From positions 47,744,515 through 47,808,514 of the forward strand of contig NC_079514.1 of the NCBI RefSeq assembly GCF_000801105.2: a DNA stretch of 64,000 bases. The letters run 5' to 3'. A program made the translations under genes and the position numbers. The DNA is from Raphanus sativus (lineage: Eukaryota > Streptophyta > Magnoliopsida > Brassicales > Brassicaceae). Under the pieces are notes generated by a model. That model saw only the letters and a list, made by a program, of their open reading frames with translations, was not told the origin of the DNA and made no database searches. Position 1 is the first letter of the stretch. Each line of letters begins with the position of its first letter. This document shows positions 25,757 to 37,205 of this stretch, one piece after another.

Positions 25757-28700
25757 TCAGTAATACGAAGGCGATGGTGGTGGAGACTTGTACTCAACTT
25801 TAGGAGAAGGAGAATAATAAGGTGGTGGTGGGGAACTGTAGGCATATGGTGGTGGAGAAGACTTGTAGTCTACTTTAGGAGATGGTGAGTAGTATGGTGG
25901 TGGTGGAGGAGAGCTGTAGACATATGGTGGTGGTGGAGATTTGTATTCAACTTTAGGAGATGGTGAATAGTATGGTGGTGGTGGGGAGCTGTAGACATAC
26001 GGTGGTGGAGGAGACTTGTACTCAACCTTAGGGGAAGGTGAATAGTATGGTGGTGGTGGTGGGGAGCTGTAAACATACGGTGGTGGAGGAGACTTGTACT
26101 CAACCTTAGGGGAAGGTGAGTAGTATGGTGGTGGTGGTGGGGAGCTGTAAACATATGGTGGTGGAGGAGACTTATAGAAAACTTTAGGGGAAGGTGAGTA
26201 ATATGGTGGTGGTGGAGAACTGTAAACATATGGTGGTGGAGGAGACTTGTAGTAAACCTTAGGGGAAGGTGAGTAATATGGTGGTGGTGGAGAATTATAA
26301 ACATATGGTGGTGGAGGAGATTTGTATTCTACCTTGGGTGATGGTGAGTAGTATGGTGGTGGTGGGGGTGAACTGTAAACATATGGTGGTGGAGGAGACT
26401 TGTAGTGTACCTTTGGGGAAGGTGAGTAGTATGGTGGTGGTGGAGAACTGTAGACATATGGTGGAGGAGGAGACTTGTACTCAACCTTTGGAGAAGGTGA
26501 GTAGTATGGTGGTGGTGGTGGAGAGCTGTAGACGTATGGTGGTGGAGGGGATTTGTAGTGCACCTTAGGGGAAGGTGAGTAGTATGGTGGTGGTGGAGAG
26601 TTGTAAACATATGGTGTTGGAGGAGATTTGTATACTATTTTTGGTGAAGGAGAATAGCATGGAGGAGGTGGTGGACATACGCACACATGTGGATGTGGTG
26701 GTGATTTGTAGTGAACTTTAGGAGATGGTGAATAGTATGGCGGTGGTGGAGAGCTATAGACATATGGTGGTGGAGGAGACTTGTAGTGTACTTTAGGAGA
26801 AGGTGAGTAGTATGGTGGTGGTGGGGAGCTGTAAACATATGGTGGTGGAGGAGACTTGTAGTGTACTTTAGGGGAAGGTGAGTAGTATGGTGGTGGTGGG
26901 GAACTGTAAACATATGGTGGTGGTGGGGAACTGTAAACATACGGTGGTGGAGGAGACTTGTAGTATACCTTTGGAGAAGGTGAATAATATGGTGGTGGAG
27001 GCGAACTGTAAACATATGGTGGTGGAGGAGATTTGTATACAACCTTAGGAGATGGTGAATAATATGGTGGTGGTGGAGAACTGTAGACATATGGTGGAGG
27101 AGGAGACTTGTATTCAACCTTAGGTGATGGTGAGTAATATGGTGGTGGTGGTGGAGAACTGTAGACATACGGTGGTGGAGGAGATTTGTACTCAACTTTA
27201 GGAGATGGTGAGTAGTATGGTGGTGGTGGGGAACTGTAAAGATACGGTGGTGGAGGAGACTTGTAGTCTACCTTAGGAGATGGTGAGTAATAAGGTGGTG
27301 GTGGAGAACTGTAGACGTATGGTGGAGGAGAAGACTTGTACTCAACCTTTGGAGATGGTGAATAATATGGTGGTGGTGGTGAGCTGTAGACATATGGTGG
27401 TGGAGGGGATTTGTAGTCTACTTTTGGTGATGGCGAGTAGTATGGAGGTGGTGGTGGAGAGCTGTAGACATACGGTGGTGGAGGAGACTTGTACTCAACC
27501 TTTGGAGATGGCGAGTAGTATGGTGGTGGTGGAGAGCTGTAAACATATGGTGGTGGAGGGGACTTGTAGTCTACTTTTGGTGATGGGGAGTAGTATGGAG
27601 GTGGTGGTGGGGAGCTGTAGACATATGGTGGTGGGGGAGACTTGTACTCAACCTTTGGAGATGGTGAGTAGTAAGGTGGTGGTGGAGAGCTGTAGACATA
27701 CGGTGGTGGAGGAGATTTGTACTCAACTTTAGGGGATGGTGAGTAGTATGGTGGTGGTGGAGAGTTGTAGACATACGGTGGTGGAGGGGACTTGTAGTCT
27801 ACTTTTGGTGATGGGGAGTAGTATGGAGGTGGTGGTGGAGAGCTGTAGACATATGGTGGTGGGGGAGACTTGTACTCAACCTTTGGAGATGGTGAGTAGT
27901 AAGGTGGTGGTGGAGAGCTGTAGACATACGGTGGTGGAGGAGATTTGTACTCAACTTTAGGGGATGGTGAGTAGTATGGTGGTGGTGGAGAGCTGTAGAC
28001 ATACGGTGGTGGAGGGGACTTGTAGTCTACTTTTGGTGATGGGGAGTAGTATGGAGGTGGTGGTGGGGAGCTGTAGACATATGGTGGTGGGGGAGACTTG
28101 TACTCAACCTTTGGAGATGGTGAGTAGTAAGGTGGTGGTGGAGAGCTGTAGACATACGGTGGTGGAGGAGATTTGTACTCAACTTTAGGGGATGGTGAGT
28201 AGTATGGTGGTGGTGGAGAGCTGTAGACATACGGTGGTGGAGGAGACTTGTAGTCTACTTTTGGTGATGGGGAGTAGTACGGAGGTGGTGGTGGGGAGCT
28301 GTAGACATATGGTGGTGGGGGAGACTTGTACTCAACCTTTGGAGATGGTGAGTAGTAAAGTGGTGGTGGTGGAGAGTTGTAGACATATGGCGGTGGAGGA
28401 GATTTGTAATCTACTTTTGGAGATGGAGAATAGTATGGAGGTGGTGGTGGGGAGCTGTAGACATACGATGGTGGAGGAGATTTGTATTCAATTTTTGGAG
28501 ATGGAGAGTAGTATGGTGGTGGTGGAGAGCTGTAGACATATGGTGGTGGAGGGGATTTGTAGTCTACTTTTGGTGATGGAGAATATGATGGAGGTGGTGG
28601 TGGAGAACTATAGACATACGGTGATGGAGGAGACTTGTAGTCTACTTTTGGTGATGGAGAGTAGTATGGAGATGGTGATGGGGAACTGTAAACATACGGT

Positions 28701-28864
28701 GGTGGAGAAGATTTGTACTCAACCTTTGGAGATGGTGAGTACGATGGGAGAGGAGGCAAGCTATATGTGACTGGTTCATACGCTGCAACCATTGTTGCCA
28801 TGATGATAACGCCTAGAGCGTAAATGGGATGGGCTGAGTGCCCCATCCTAGAAGAAGATCTCAT
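25757..28864 (-). CDS. Extensin A (hydroxyproline-rich cell-wall glycoprotein)
   Basis: One uninterrupted exon encodes 1035 aa. Residues 1-28 are a signal peptide with probable cleavage after ATMVAA. The rest is about 40 copies of a 25-26-residue unit: SPPPP(P)YYSPSPKV, then EYKSPPPPYVYS, with E replaced by D, H, V, Y or F in different copies. Ser-Pro3-5 blocks are hydroxylated and arabinosylated in this family. YVY and PYY motifs allow Tyr cross-linking and VYK is the typical linker, so the protein is expected to be secreted and insolubilised in the wall. One copy is deviant: HPHVCVCPPPPPCY (about 26651-26705) adds three cysteines. Between about 27570 and 28230 a 228-bp (three-unit) block repeats almost identically, a sign of recent unequal exchange. 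His-rich and Val-rich frames on other strands or phases are shadows. It corresponds to the Arabidopsis At3g54580/At3g54590 extensins by position and type. Confidence 0.95.
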   Translation of the reverse strand: MRSSSRMGHSAHPIYALGVIIMATMVAAYEPVTYSLPPLPSYSPSPKVEYKSSPPPYVYSSPSPSPYYSPSPKVDYKSPPSPYVYSSPPPPPSYSPSPKVDYKSPPPPYVYSSPPPPYYSPSPKIEYKSPPPSYVYSSPPPPPYYSPSPKVDYKSPPPPYVYNSPPPPLYYSPSPKVEYKSPPPPYVYSSPPPPPYYSPSPKVDYKSPPPPYVYSSPPPPYYSPSPKVEYKSPPPPYVYSSPPPPYYSPSPKVEYKSPPPPYVYSSPPPPPYYSPSPKVDYKSPPPPYVYSSPPPPYYSPSPKVEYKSPPPPYVYSSPPPPYYSPSPKVEYKSPPPPYVYSSPPPPPYYSPSPKVDYKSPPPPYVYNSPPPPYYSPSPKVEYKSPPPPYVYSSPPPPYYSPSPKVEYKSPPPPYVYSSPPPPPYYSPSPKVDYKSPPPPYVYSSPPPPYYSPSPKVEYKSPPPPYVYSSPPPPPYYSPSPKVDYKSPPPPYVYSSPPPPYYSPSPKVEYKSSPPPYVYSSPPPPYYSPSPKVDYKSPPPPYLYSSPPPPYYSPSPKVEYKSPPPPYVYSSPPPPPYYSPSPKVEYKSPPPPYVYSSPPPPYYSPSPKVVYKSPPPPYVYSSPPPPYYSPSPKVYYKSPPPPYVYSSPPPPYVYSSPPPPYYSPSPKVHYKSPPPPYVYSSPPPPYYSPSPKVHYKSPPPPYVYSSPPPPYYSPSPKVHYKSPPHPHVCVCPPPPPCYSPSPKIVYKSPPTPYVYNSPPPPYYSPSPKVHYKSPPPPYVYSSPPPPPYYSPSPKVEYKSPPPPYVYSSPPPPYYSPSPKVHYKSPPPPYVYSSPPPPPYYSPSPKVEYKSPPPPYVYNSPPPPYYSPSPKVYYKSPPPPYVYSSPPPPYYSPSPKVFYKSPPPPYVYSSPPPPPYYSPSPKVEYKSPPPPYVYSSPPPPPYYSPSPKVEYKSPPPPYVYSSPPPPYYSPSPKVEYKSPPPPYVYSSPPPPPYYSPSPKVDYKSSPPPYAYSSPPPPYYSPSPKVEYKSPPPSPSYY
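27571..28255 (-). repeat. Higher-order 228-bp repeat within extensin A
   Basis: Near-identical 228-bp blocks (76 codons, three extensin units of the pattern P5-D, P4-E, P4-E) start near 27571, 27799 and 28027. They are far more alike than neighbouring 75-78-bp units. Confidence 0.85.
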
Positions 28865-28929
28865 TGGGATTTGCCTTTTCTCTACGTTTTTCTCGTTTTG
28901 GTTTGAGTTGTAAGAAATGGGAATGTTCG

Positions 28930-29084
28930 TTTATATAGCAATGTTTTTCTCTAAATCCAGCTCTACCTCCCTGTTTTTGTCTCCATCAAACTAAATCGTG
29001 GAAGCATGTCTACACGATGCTAGTATGAGACGTGCAGGAACGTTTAAAGAATGTCAACGAGCATTTCAATTTTTTAATGACAAG
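28930..29084 (-). promoter_or_regulatory. Extensin A promoter: TATA box and shared upstream block
   Basis: On the gene strand TATATAAA lies at 28937-28930, about 66 bp before the start codon. Further upstream, 28995-29084 matches, in gene orientation, the block upstream of extensin B (53403-53498) and a third copy at 63894-63989. Shared words include ATGTCTACACGAT, GAGACGTGCA, AACGTT and GTCAACGAG. Conservation above the surrounding AT-rich DNA suggests regulatory use. It also contains a short spurious reading frame. Confidence 0.7.
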
Positions 29085-29089
29085 TTGAA

Positions 29090-31832
29090 GACGAATTTTG
29101 TACATCATGGATGCATCGTTTGGTTTATTTATTGGACGTGCATAACTTTAAATTGTTATTGGTTTTGTATGATGATGAAGTCTGATGGTGAACTGGCAAC
29201 ATGACGCTCCCTTCACCGCATGATTGGAACTATACGAATATGATCCTGCAATTATGTATGGCGTTCAACTATCTATGAGAATTGGCATGAGGAAAAATGA
29301 CATGGTCCACAATGTGGTGCAGCATCTGACTAGACTATGTTTACTCTATTGACATTCTTCCCAGACTATGTTTTACGGTTCTATTTCCTTCTTTCTTGTT
29401 TTTTTTGTTCTTTCTTTTTGTAACTTGTAAGGCCTCAATAACGAACAATGTATCCATTTTCTAAATGAAAATCTTTACCTAAAAATGTATATACTTCTGT
29501 TTTGGTAGTCTAAAAATGTTTTAGAATAATGAACTTGGGATTTTTTTTTTGTTTTGTTTTGAGAAATGCTGTACTTTTTTTTTTACATCAGAGATGCTGT
29601 ACTTTGAAGATACTGTTTTCAGAAATTATTGAAAATAGTGTTTTATCATTTCAAAATGAGAATTATCCCTTTTATAAACTGGCTTGTGAATATTTATTAA
29701 TCTTTTTCTAATATATATACATTAATTGATGAACATTTATAGACTTTTTCCGTCTTCATAACCACCCAACTAAATTTTAATAACTACTTTTATAATATTC
29801 TCCATAAAACTTATAAAATATGGAAATGTTTTTTTAATAATTTTCACTTATAAATGTTAAGAAGTTATATTTTTTAATAAATAAACCTATTAATGTTAAT
29901 AAAATAATATATTTTAAAATAAATAAAAAACATGGTATATAAAAAATTATCACAAAATGGTATTTCTTCCAACCTTTGAAAAGATGAAAAACTGTTAAAT
30001 GATCAGATGATTTCAAAAGATATATATAAATTCCTAAATCCTTATATATTAAAGACAAAAAGTGCTAAATATATATTTGGAGTCTTGGACTAAATCTGTG
30101 GAATTAAATACCGCAGTTACTTTAATAGTTTATATTGAATAAATATTAAATAAAAAAAATCAGTCAATAGAAATCATAATAGAACAAATCTTATACCATT
30201 TTAATCGAATAAAAAATTATGTGTCTGTTAATGTTAATATTTCTTATAAGAATTTAGTGTATTAGATAATTAAACGGTTTTTGAGAGGATAAAAACGTAC
30301 ATAATATTCAAAGATTGGACAAAAATAAATACTATGGTTTTATCCTAATAAAAATAAAAATTACCAAAAATACCATATTCATAACCAAATTTCATATTTA
30401 CATTAACCATTTTTATCTTCACTTTTAAAGTTGAGAAAATATATTTATAACCATAAGGTTAACTAATATATAAAAGTTAGGTGGACTAACTGTTTAAGTA
30501 TCCAATCGCAGATAAAAAAAGTTTAAGCAGCTACGAGAGCAACAGCAGCTCTTATCTGCTCCATATCACAATGCTCTCTTGTTGAGCTTTTAAAAGAGCA
30601 TTTAACTTATTAATATATAGTTACAAATCTACCTTTACATACTTGTATAAAAATTGTAAAGATAAATAACACAATATATTCTAATCCTAATCCCAACTAC
30701 GTCCAACTCTATTATATATTTAGGTTACTAACAAAAGTTTTGTCTTCCACAAAAAAAAATCTACCAGCATCTGAAAGCAAAGTATGTATTTTTTTATCTT
30801 GTTGAAAATTACACTTGAATTTGTATTTTCCAACACATGTATAGGTTAGGAACTTTTTATACGTATGGATGTTTGGGTATTCATTCGAATTAGGATCAGA
30901 TATTTAGAATTTTCGGGTACTTTGGTATAGAGGTCTAAAATCCGTTTGGTAATTTTACATATCGGATCGAGTTCGGGTATTTTTAATTCGGATTCAGTTA
31001 TTTTGAATCGGGTTGATGTTTTATATGTTGAAAAAAATTAAATTCTTCATTATTCAAATTTCTTATACTTCAAATTTTACAATTAAAATAACTGATTTTT
31101 TAAAAATTTAATAGGCCAAGCGATTAATAAATTTATAAATAAAATTTTGAAAATAGAATAACACTAATTTAGTTATTGTTTTGAAAATTCGAATGCAACT
31201 TTGGTTAATGCATGAAATAAGAAATTTGACATGCATTTTAAATGAATACCAAATCATTTTGTCTACAACTATATATATATATATATATATGATTTTGAGT
31301 CATGTAAATATTAATATAATATTTGAATAAAATAAGAGAAATTAACTAAGAGTATAGGTTAAATATATATATTCGGTTATCTTCATATATCCGTTCAGAT
31401 TAACATATTCAATCTCGCCTAACTCAATTATTATTATGTCTATTTAGTAATTTGATATTTTAAATGCTACAGCTTTATCAATCATGTAATTTAATATACC
31501 ATACTATTTCTGCTGTATATTGCTTATGCTTCTTATTGATACTGATTCTACTAATGTTTTGCCAATCTAGACCTTAGAGTTTATCGTTGAGGGGTGGTGT
31601 AGGGTTTTTGGAATGTGGAGTTGAAGATTCTAATAAATATATAAATAAATATCTATTTTTAAAAAAAAAAAATTAATTTCAAAAATAATTTTCAAATTTT
31701 TAAAAATATTAATAAAAACAATTCAAAAACAAAATTCAAAAAATTCAAAAAATAAATTCAATTTTTTTTATAAAAAGTTCGAATTTAAAAAGTATAATCC
31801 GAAAACATAAAAATTTACTTTTCTTTCATTTT
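29090..31832. other. Long AT-rich intergenic region
   Basis: No gene is supported. A (TA)n tract lies near 31268-31290. The stretch 30840-31020 is richer in CGGGT/TTCGG words, as often seen near degraded DNA-transposon ends, but no paired termini were found. Confidence 0.4.
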
Positions 31833-32294
31833 TTATTTATTTAAATAATTATTTATTATATATATAGAAAGCAAGGGAATAAGAGTTTTTTGCCTCTTAA
31901 TGAAGAAGGTATTTGTGAAAATGTTTTTCTTCTCTTGTTCCACACGATCATCAAACATTGTCTGTTCAAGTCTCCCTATCCTAAATGACAATGCTTCAAC
32001 CTCATCCAACAATGCCTCATCAACCCATTTATAAGTGTGAGTATCTTTACTCAGCTACAAAAACAGAAAATCGATTCACCCACACATTTTGAACAATCAC
32101 ATTTATATAAACAAACTAACTCTGTTCTCTGCCGCAAAAGCACAACGAAAGTATCTCTTGTAAGGATTTGCATTCGGCTTCGACATCAAGTAGACAACTA
32201 ATTCTCCACACCAACATATCTTCTGTACACCAACAACACGACCTCTTGCTCGGGCGCTAGAGACTCCACTCAAATTTTCAGATTCATTACTCAT
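31833..32294 (-). CDS. Small GRF-type zinc-finger protein
   Basis: Two exons (32294-32121 and 32054-31833, with a 66-bp GT-AG intron) give 131 aa. Residues about 27-55 read CWCGELVVYLMSKPNANPYK then RYFRCAF, matching the GRF zinc finger (CxCG...NP.R.F..C). The second exon begins SKDTHTYKWVDEALLDEVEA and continues as a short coiled coil, the usual C-terminal arrangement of small plant GRF proteins. GRF fingers bind single-stranded nucleic acid in the better-studied APE2 and TOP3A proteins. The small plant proteins are mostly uncharacterised and are often spread by transposons. The long unstructured C-terminal tail after the coiled coil suggests loss of the original stop. Whether it is expressed is unknown. 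Confidence 0.6.
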
Positions 32295-32299
32295 ATTTT

Positions 32300-35023
32300 C
32301 TGGGTTTGGTAAAGGAATTATATTCTCTGAACTTTTAGATTTTAGGGTTCTAACTGATGAAAACGAGTTTAGGGGTTTTAAAAGGGTTTCAGGTCGGGTT
32401 TTATCGATCCTTAGTCGGATCTTTATCTGGGTCGGATTGTACCAGTATCAACCGATACGAACTCGTTTACTATCGGTTCATGTCATAAACCATTAAAACA
32501 AAGCCAAATCTTAGTCTGTGTGGAAACGGGTTTCGAACTTTCATCGTGTGTAGAAGTGGATTGTTATACTTTTGTGGTGTGCAATTAGGACGAGGTTGAA
32601 ACATCGTGTATATTTATTACTATACAATAGTTTTGGTGTGGAAATAGGTCGTCTTCCCTTGTAGTAACATACATGTATTACATTCCATGTGTATACACCT
32701 CCCTAATTAAATATCACCTATAAACAATACATATTTTATCCTAGATTTCCAAATCTGTATTCACTCAGACTATTTACAAAATAGGCAACAAAGATATTGA
32801 ATTTTTATTGGTATACTCAATAGGAATTTTAACAACCCCACATGTCGATTTACAAAAAACCCCGACGGTCCTATTTTTCAAAATCATAAAAACTAAAACC
32901 ACACTGAATATTAAACGGGTATCTGAATATTTAAATGTATATATATAAAAATATCCAAAACCCCAAACACATGAATTACCTGATTTTTTCAGGGTTTTAG
33001 GTTTAACCTTGTTTTTTGGCGTTTATCAGATTTTTGGCTTTAAATCTGAATTAACTCTAAACTATTTTTTTATTTGGTTCACTTCGGGTTTTATAGATTA
33101 TGAACACCCGACTCGAACCTGAAAGTACTAGAACCGATCTGATCCAAAAAATATATGGTTCATAAACGGTCTGAAACACCCAACCCTTATAACTTGAAAA
33201 TCGAATAACCCGAACTGACACAATCTAAACTCGAATGACAATCATATAAAATGTCAAAATAAACTAATCTAAGTTAGAGATGTCAAAACTCAAATATTAA
33301 AATTCAAACAAAAAAAATTAATAACTTTTAAATTAAAAAAATAAACCAAATAATTATCCAACAATTTTAAAACATGAATCAAAATCTAGTTAGTTTTGAA
33401 ATGTCTCCTTCGATTGAGAGCTTTGTCTACGAAAATTTGTTTCTAACGATTTAGATTTCGAGAAAATCTTTATATTTTCTCCAACGTTGTTGTCCTATCG
33501 ATGTTTCTCCTTGTTGTAAAATACTTTGATCAGTATAATCTTCTTTAGTGATAAAAAGAAAAAAAAAACTGGATTCTGATGTATAAATCTTAAAATGAAA
33601 ACATCCGGATTTTAATTTGGAAACTAATCTCTTAGGAGGTGTATTGAATTGTTGATTTAAAAACTTTGGGTGGATTTGAAAAAAACATTGGAGTTTGAAG
33701 AGATTTGGACTAAATCTCATTTATATGGATGGGATTTTGAAAAAGAAAAAAAGATTTGGGTGTGATTTTTTCTTAAATTTTAGAGTACTTTTCAAATAAA
33801 ACGTAAAGTAATCACTGCTTTTTCCAACTGAGTAAGAACGTGAAAATTTCAATATTTTGTCTTTTTCCTTCGTTTGTGAGAACGAGAGAGAAAAAACAGA
33901 GTGTGTTTCCGAATCCACAAGAAAGTTTACCATGCGATCACCTCTTTCTCCCTCTTGTTTCAATTCGTCTTCTACTTCTTCCAAGAACAGCAGACTATTG
34001 ACTATATTCAAGAAAGCTCAAGAGCTTACTAAAAGCAAATATAATAGATCAAAATTGTTTATCAAAAAACCAAGTTCATAAACGAAAACATGAAAGATAT
34101 ATTTAAAAACGGAGTGGCAAAGAGAACTTCTAAAAGTAACGTAAACTGTTGCTGCATCAAGATCCCATATGCATAGCATTTGTCCACATGGTTGCTGCTA
34201 TATTTGCAAGGACAGAACCAAAGCTGTAATCTACTACTTTAGCTTGTATGAGCAAGTAGTCTCATAGAAGAATACTTTCTCAAGCTAAAACAACCACTTC
34301 TATATAAACCTCAAAACCTCTGACTGAACAAGAAACATAACAAAAGAAACTCGAATACCACTTTTTATTATGCTCTGTTTCCTGTAATGTAAACCTTGGA
34401 GTACTCAAAAAGCTTTACCCTTCAGACAGCAACTGAATCTGAGACATACCCACAAGAACACAAAAGCTCCCCTATTTATATATTTCTCTCTCTCACTATC
34501 TCTCTGATCAGTGCTACTTATAAAGATGAGGCTAGGGTGAGAAGACTTGGAGGGGTTGTAGGTTAAAAACGAGTGAGATAAGCGGTGCCGTTTTTTGAGA
34601 GCCTCTCTGATGAGCCATAAAGCTTTTCTCTTTTTTTTTTTGCTTTCTTATAGTCTCTAACATTCGACCTTGTCCAGAGTACATACAAAGAGTACATACA
34701 AATAAGTTTGTTAGATATCCTGCAACAAAAAGAAACAGAGAAACAGTGATTCCATATATGTACACTTTCACCTAATTAGAAAAGACTTCCAACAATACAG
34801 CACAGAGACTTGCCATCAACACAGAGACCTGCCATCAACACTTCGGCACCACAAACTCCTTTAGCCTTCTTTGTTAGTGCCATCAAAATAGCAGAGACAT
34901 GAAAAGAGTGATCTTAAACCTCTTGTACGTTAACAAGATCAGAATCACCGTATCTTCTCATAATACAACGAGTGAGAGCCCGTAGATATGTCACAATAAC
35001 AAAGTACATAAACATTACTCGGA
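32300..35023. other. Intergenic region without a supported gene
   Basis: Between 32340 and 33250 there are scattered CGGGT/CCCGA-rich stretches typical of decayed DNA transposons. Short frames at 33451-33720, 33721-34011 and 33857-34081 have no recognisable domain. The part from about 34100 to 35023 is less AT-rich and may be the 3' untranslated part of the interrupted small gene that ends at 35024. Confidence 0.4.
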
Positions 35024-36844
35024 TCATGCACATTCATATTGAGAAGCATTGAATCTTACGCTAGCTCTATCTTTGACAGAATCAGGCAGCACAACGATGT
35101 GTTGGACACCCATATCAAGCTGAACCTGGCCACCATTTATTTTCCCATCATCTGGGGGCTGATGTGCCCTGAATCAGCAGCAGAAACAAATCAAGAAAGT
35201 TTGGCTTTTGGGGCTTGAGTTTTAAACGAGATGGCTTAACGATTTATGAAAATATGTTTATGAACATGCTTCAGCCCAAAGAAATAAAAGCCCAACAAGA
35301 AACGAGAAGGTATGGTCAAATAATATATCAATCTGACGGCAATTTAGAGCCCGTCGATCATGCAAAAGAACGAGATCAGCCGAAGAGGTTTGCGATCACA
35401 AATTCCCATTTTCGGTCAAAATCTTGGTCTTCGGTCTTTGGTCTTTGTTCTTTGGTCAAGTTTTAATATTTATTAGATTACAAGTTTCTAGGTTTTGACT
35501 AAACCTTTTGTATGTCTTGCCTATTATATAAAGACCATTTGATCAATGAAATAAAATAAGTTTTGAGTGATTATTTTTGGAACCTTGAGAGGATATCTCA
35601 CTTTTCTTGTTCTTGGTGTGGTTAGCTCCAAGTAACTCTCTCTTTCTCGTTGGACCGGTGCGTCACATCCGGCAACAGATCGAGTTTGCTTCCTTGTCGG
35701 ACCTGTGAGTCATATCAGGCGACAATAAAGCACCTCTGGTAGTATCATTAGGCCTTCCGCAACCCTTTGTGTCACCGTTCATCCCATCAGTTCTCCCTTT
35801 TGGCAAGTTCATATCTCCTAAGTCCGTTTGAGTGATCCTGTCCCGACCCAGGACGTATCAAGTGGTATCAGAGCCACTCAACCGGTACTATCTGTTCATT
35901 ATTCTCATCTTTGCATCTTCTTCATCCATCTTCTACCTTTCATCTTCTTTTCTTAAAAAAAAAAAGTTCTACGAAAAGCCAAGAGATCATTTTATCTGAA
36001 GCTAAAAAGACAGATTTGAGGGCAAATCTTTTTAAAGAAGGACATAATGATGTGTCCTGAATCAGCAGCATAAACAAATCAAGAAAGTTTGGCTTTTGGG
36101 CTTGAGTTTTAAACGAGATGGGTTTGACGATTTATGAAAATATGTTTATGAACATGCTTCAACCCAAAGAAAGAAAGGCCCAACAAGAAACGAGAAGGTA
36201 TGGTCAAATAATATATCAATCTAACGGCAATTCAGAGCCCGTCGACCATGCAAAAGAACGAGATCAGCCGAAGAGGTTTGCGACCACAAATTCCCATTTT
36301 CGGTCAAAGTTTTGGTCTTTGGTCTTTGGTCTTTGTTCTTTGGTCAAGTTTTAATATTTATTAGATTACAAGTTTCTACGTTTTGACTAAACCTTTTGTA
36401 TGACTTGCCTATTATATAAAGGCCATTTGATCAATGAAATAAAATAAGTTTTGAGTGATTATTTTTGGAACCTTGAGAGGGTATCTCACTTTTCTTGTTC
36501 TTGGTGTGGTTAGCTCTAATTAACTCTCTCTTTCTCGTTGGACCGGTGCGTCACATCCGGCAACAGATCGAGTTTGCTTACTTGTCGGACCTGTGAGTCA
36601 TATCAGACGACAATAAAGCACCTCTGGTAGTATCATTGGGCCTTCCGCAACCCTTTGTGTCACCGTTCATCCCATCAGTTCTCCTTTTTGGCGAGTTCAT
36701 ATCCCCTAAGTCCGTTTGAGTGATCATGTCCCGACCCAGGACGTATCAGGGAGGGGGGGGTCCTGATAAGGAATCAATGAACGCTGCAGAAGTTTCATCG
36801 GCACCTCAAGCTTGTCGAGAGAAAATTCGGAAACGAGTCAACAT
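35024..36844 (-). pseudogene. Small gene split by an LTR element
   Basis: On the - strand a coding piece starts at ATG 36844 (MLTRFRIFSRQA, a mitochondrial-presequence-like start). It has one TGA as codon 13, then GADETSAAFIDSLSGPPPP, and stops at the LTR edge (36749). On the other side of the LTR element (35159) the frame resumes with PPDDGKINGGQVQLDMG and continues HIVVLPDSVKDRASVRFNAS to QYECA and a TGA at 35026-35024. The two halves fit together across a poly-C/Pro run to give about 76 codons, within one nucleotide of a continuous frame. I do not recognise the protein family. The TGA plus the insertion argue that the copy is dead. Confidence 0.6.
35160..36748 (+). mobile_element. Minimal LTR retrotransposon (TRIM-like): LTR - PBS - 187 bp - LTR
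   Basis: Two direct long terminal repeats of equal length (701 bp each; 35160-35860 and 36048-36748) begin TGATGTG and end ACGTATCA. They differ at only a few dozen sites or fewer. Directly after the left LTR, 35863-35876 reads TGGTATCAGAGCCA, the classic primer-binding site complementary to initiator tRNA-Met. A purine-rich AAAGAAGGACATAA precedes the right LTR. The internal region is only 187 bp and has no gag or pol, so the element must have moved with enzymes from another element. A clean 5-bp target duplication is not visible (GGGGC on the left, GGGAG on the right) because it landed in a G-run. The short frames inside each LTR are not genes. Confidence 0.9.
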
Positions 36845-37205
36845 AGAGGTATAGGGAGAAAACTTGGTGCTGTAGATTGAAGAGAAGGTGTGAGCTTCAT
36901 ATTAATATAAGCAAACATCTAATGTAATATTAATATTTGACATAAATGCAAAATAAATTAGAATAAGTATATATACAATATAAGAAAAAAACATAATATA
37001 CAATATCAAAAATGGAAAAACTAAATCAAACATTTATCTGAAAAATGTATAGTAAACTAAATAAAACTTTAAATATACAATATAAGAAATATAAATAATA
37101 CATTAAACATCTATTGTAATATTATCATTTGATATAAAAACAAAATAATTAGAATAAATAAAGATACAATATAAAAAATAAGTATATTTACAATATTTTT
37201 TTATC

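Noticed and set aside
25870..28770. Many His/Thr-rich and Val/Met-rich reading frames overlapping extensin A on both strands (and likewise 53698-55473 in extensin B)
   Set aside because: They are other-frame or antisense shadows of the proline/tyrosine repeat; the extensin frame has a signal peptide and promoter.
30520..30620. Inverted GAGCA/TGCTC words suggesting a hairpin RNA
   Set aside because: The pairing is short and broken, without terminal repeats or known family.
34120..34330. Possible microRNA precursor (CTGCATCAAGATC resembles part of miR172*)
   Set aside because: The match is incomplete and no opposing arm with a mature miR172 sequence is present.
35215..36354. Two similar 78-83-codon frames (35215-35466 and 36118-36354) as duplicated genes
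   Set aside because: They lie at the same place in the two LTRs of one retroelement and have no known domain.
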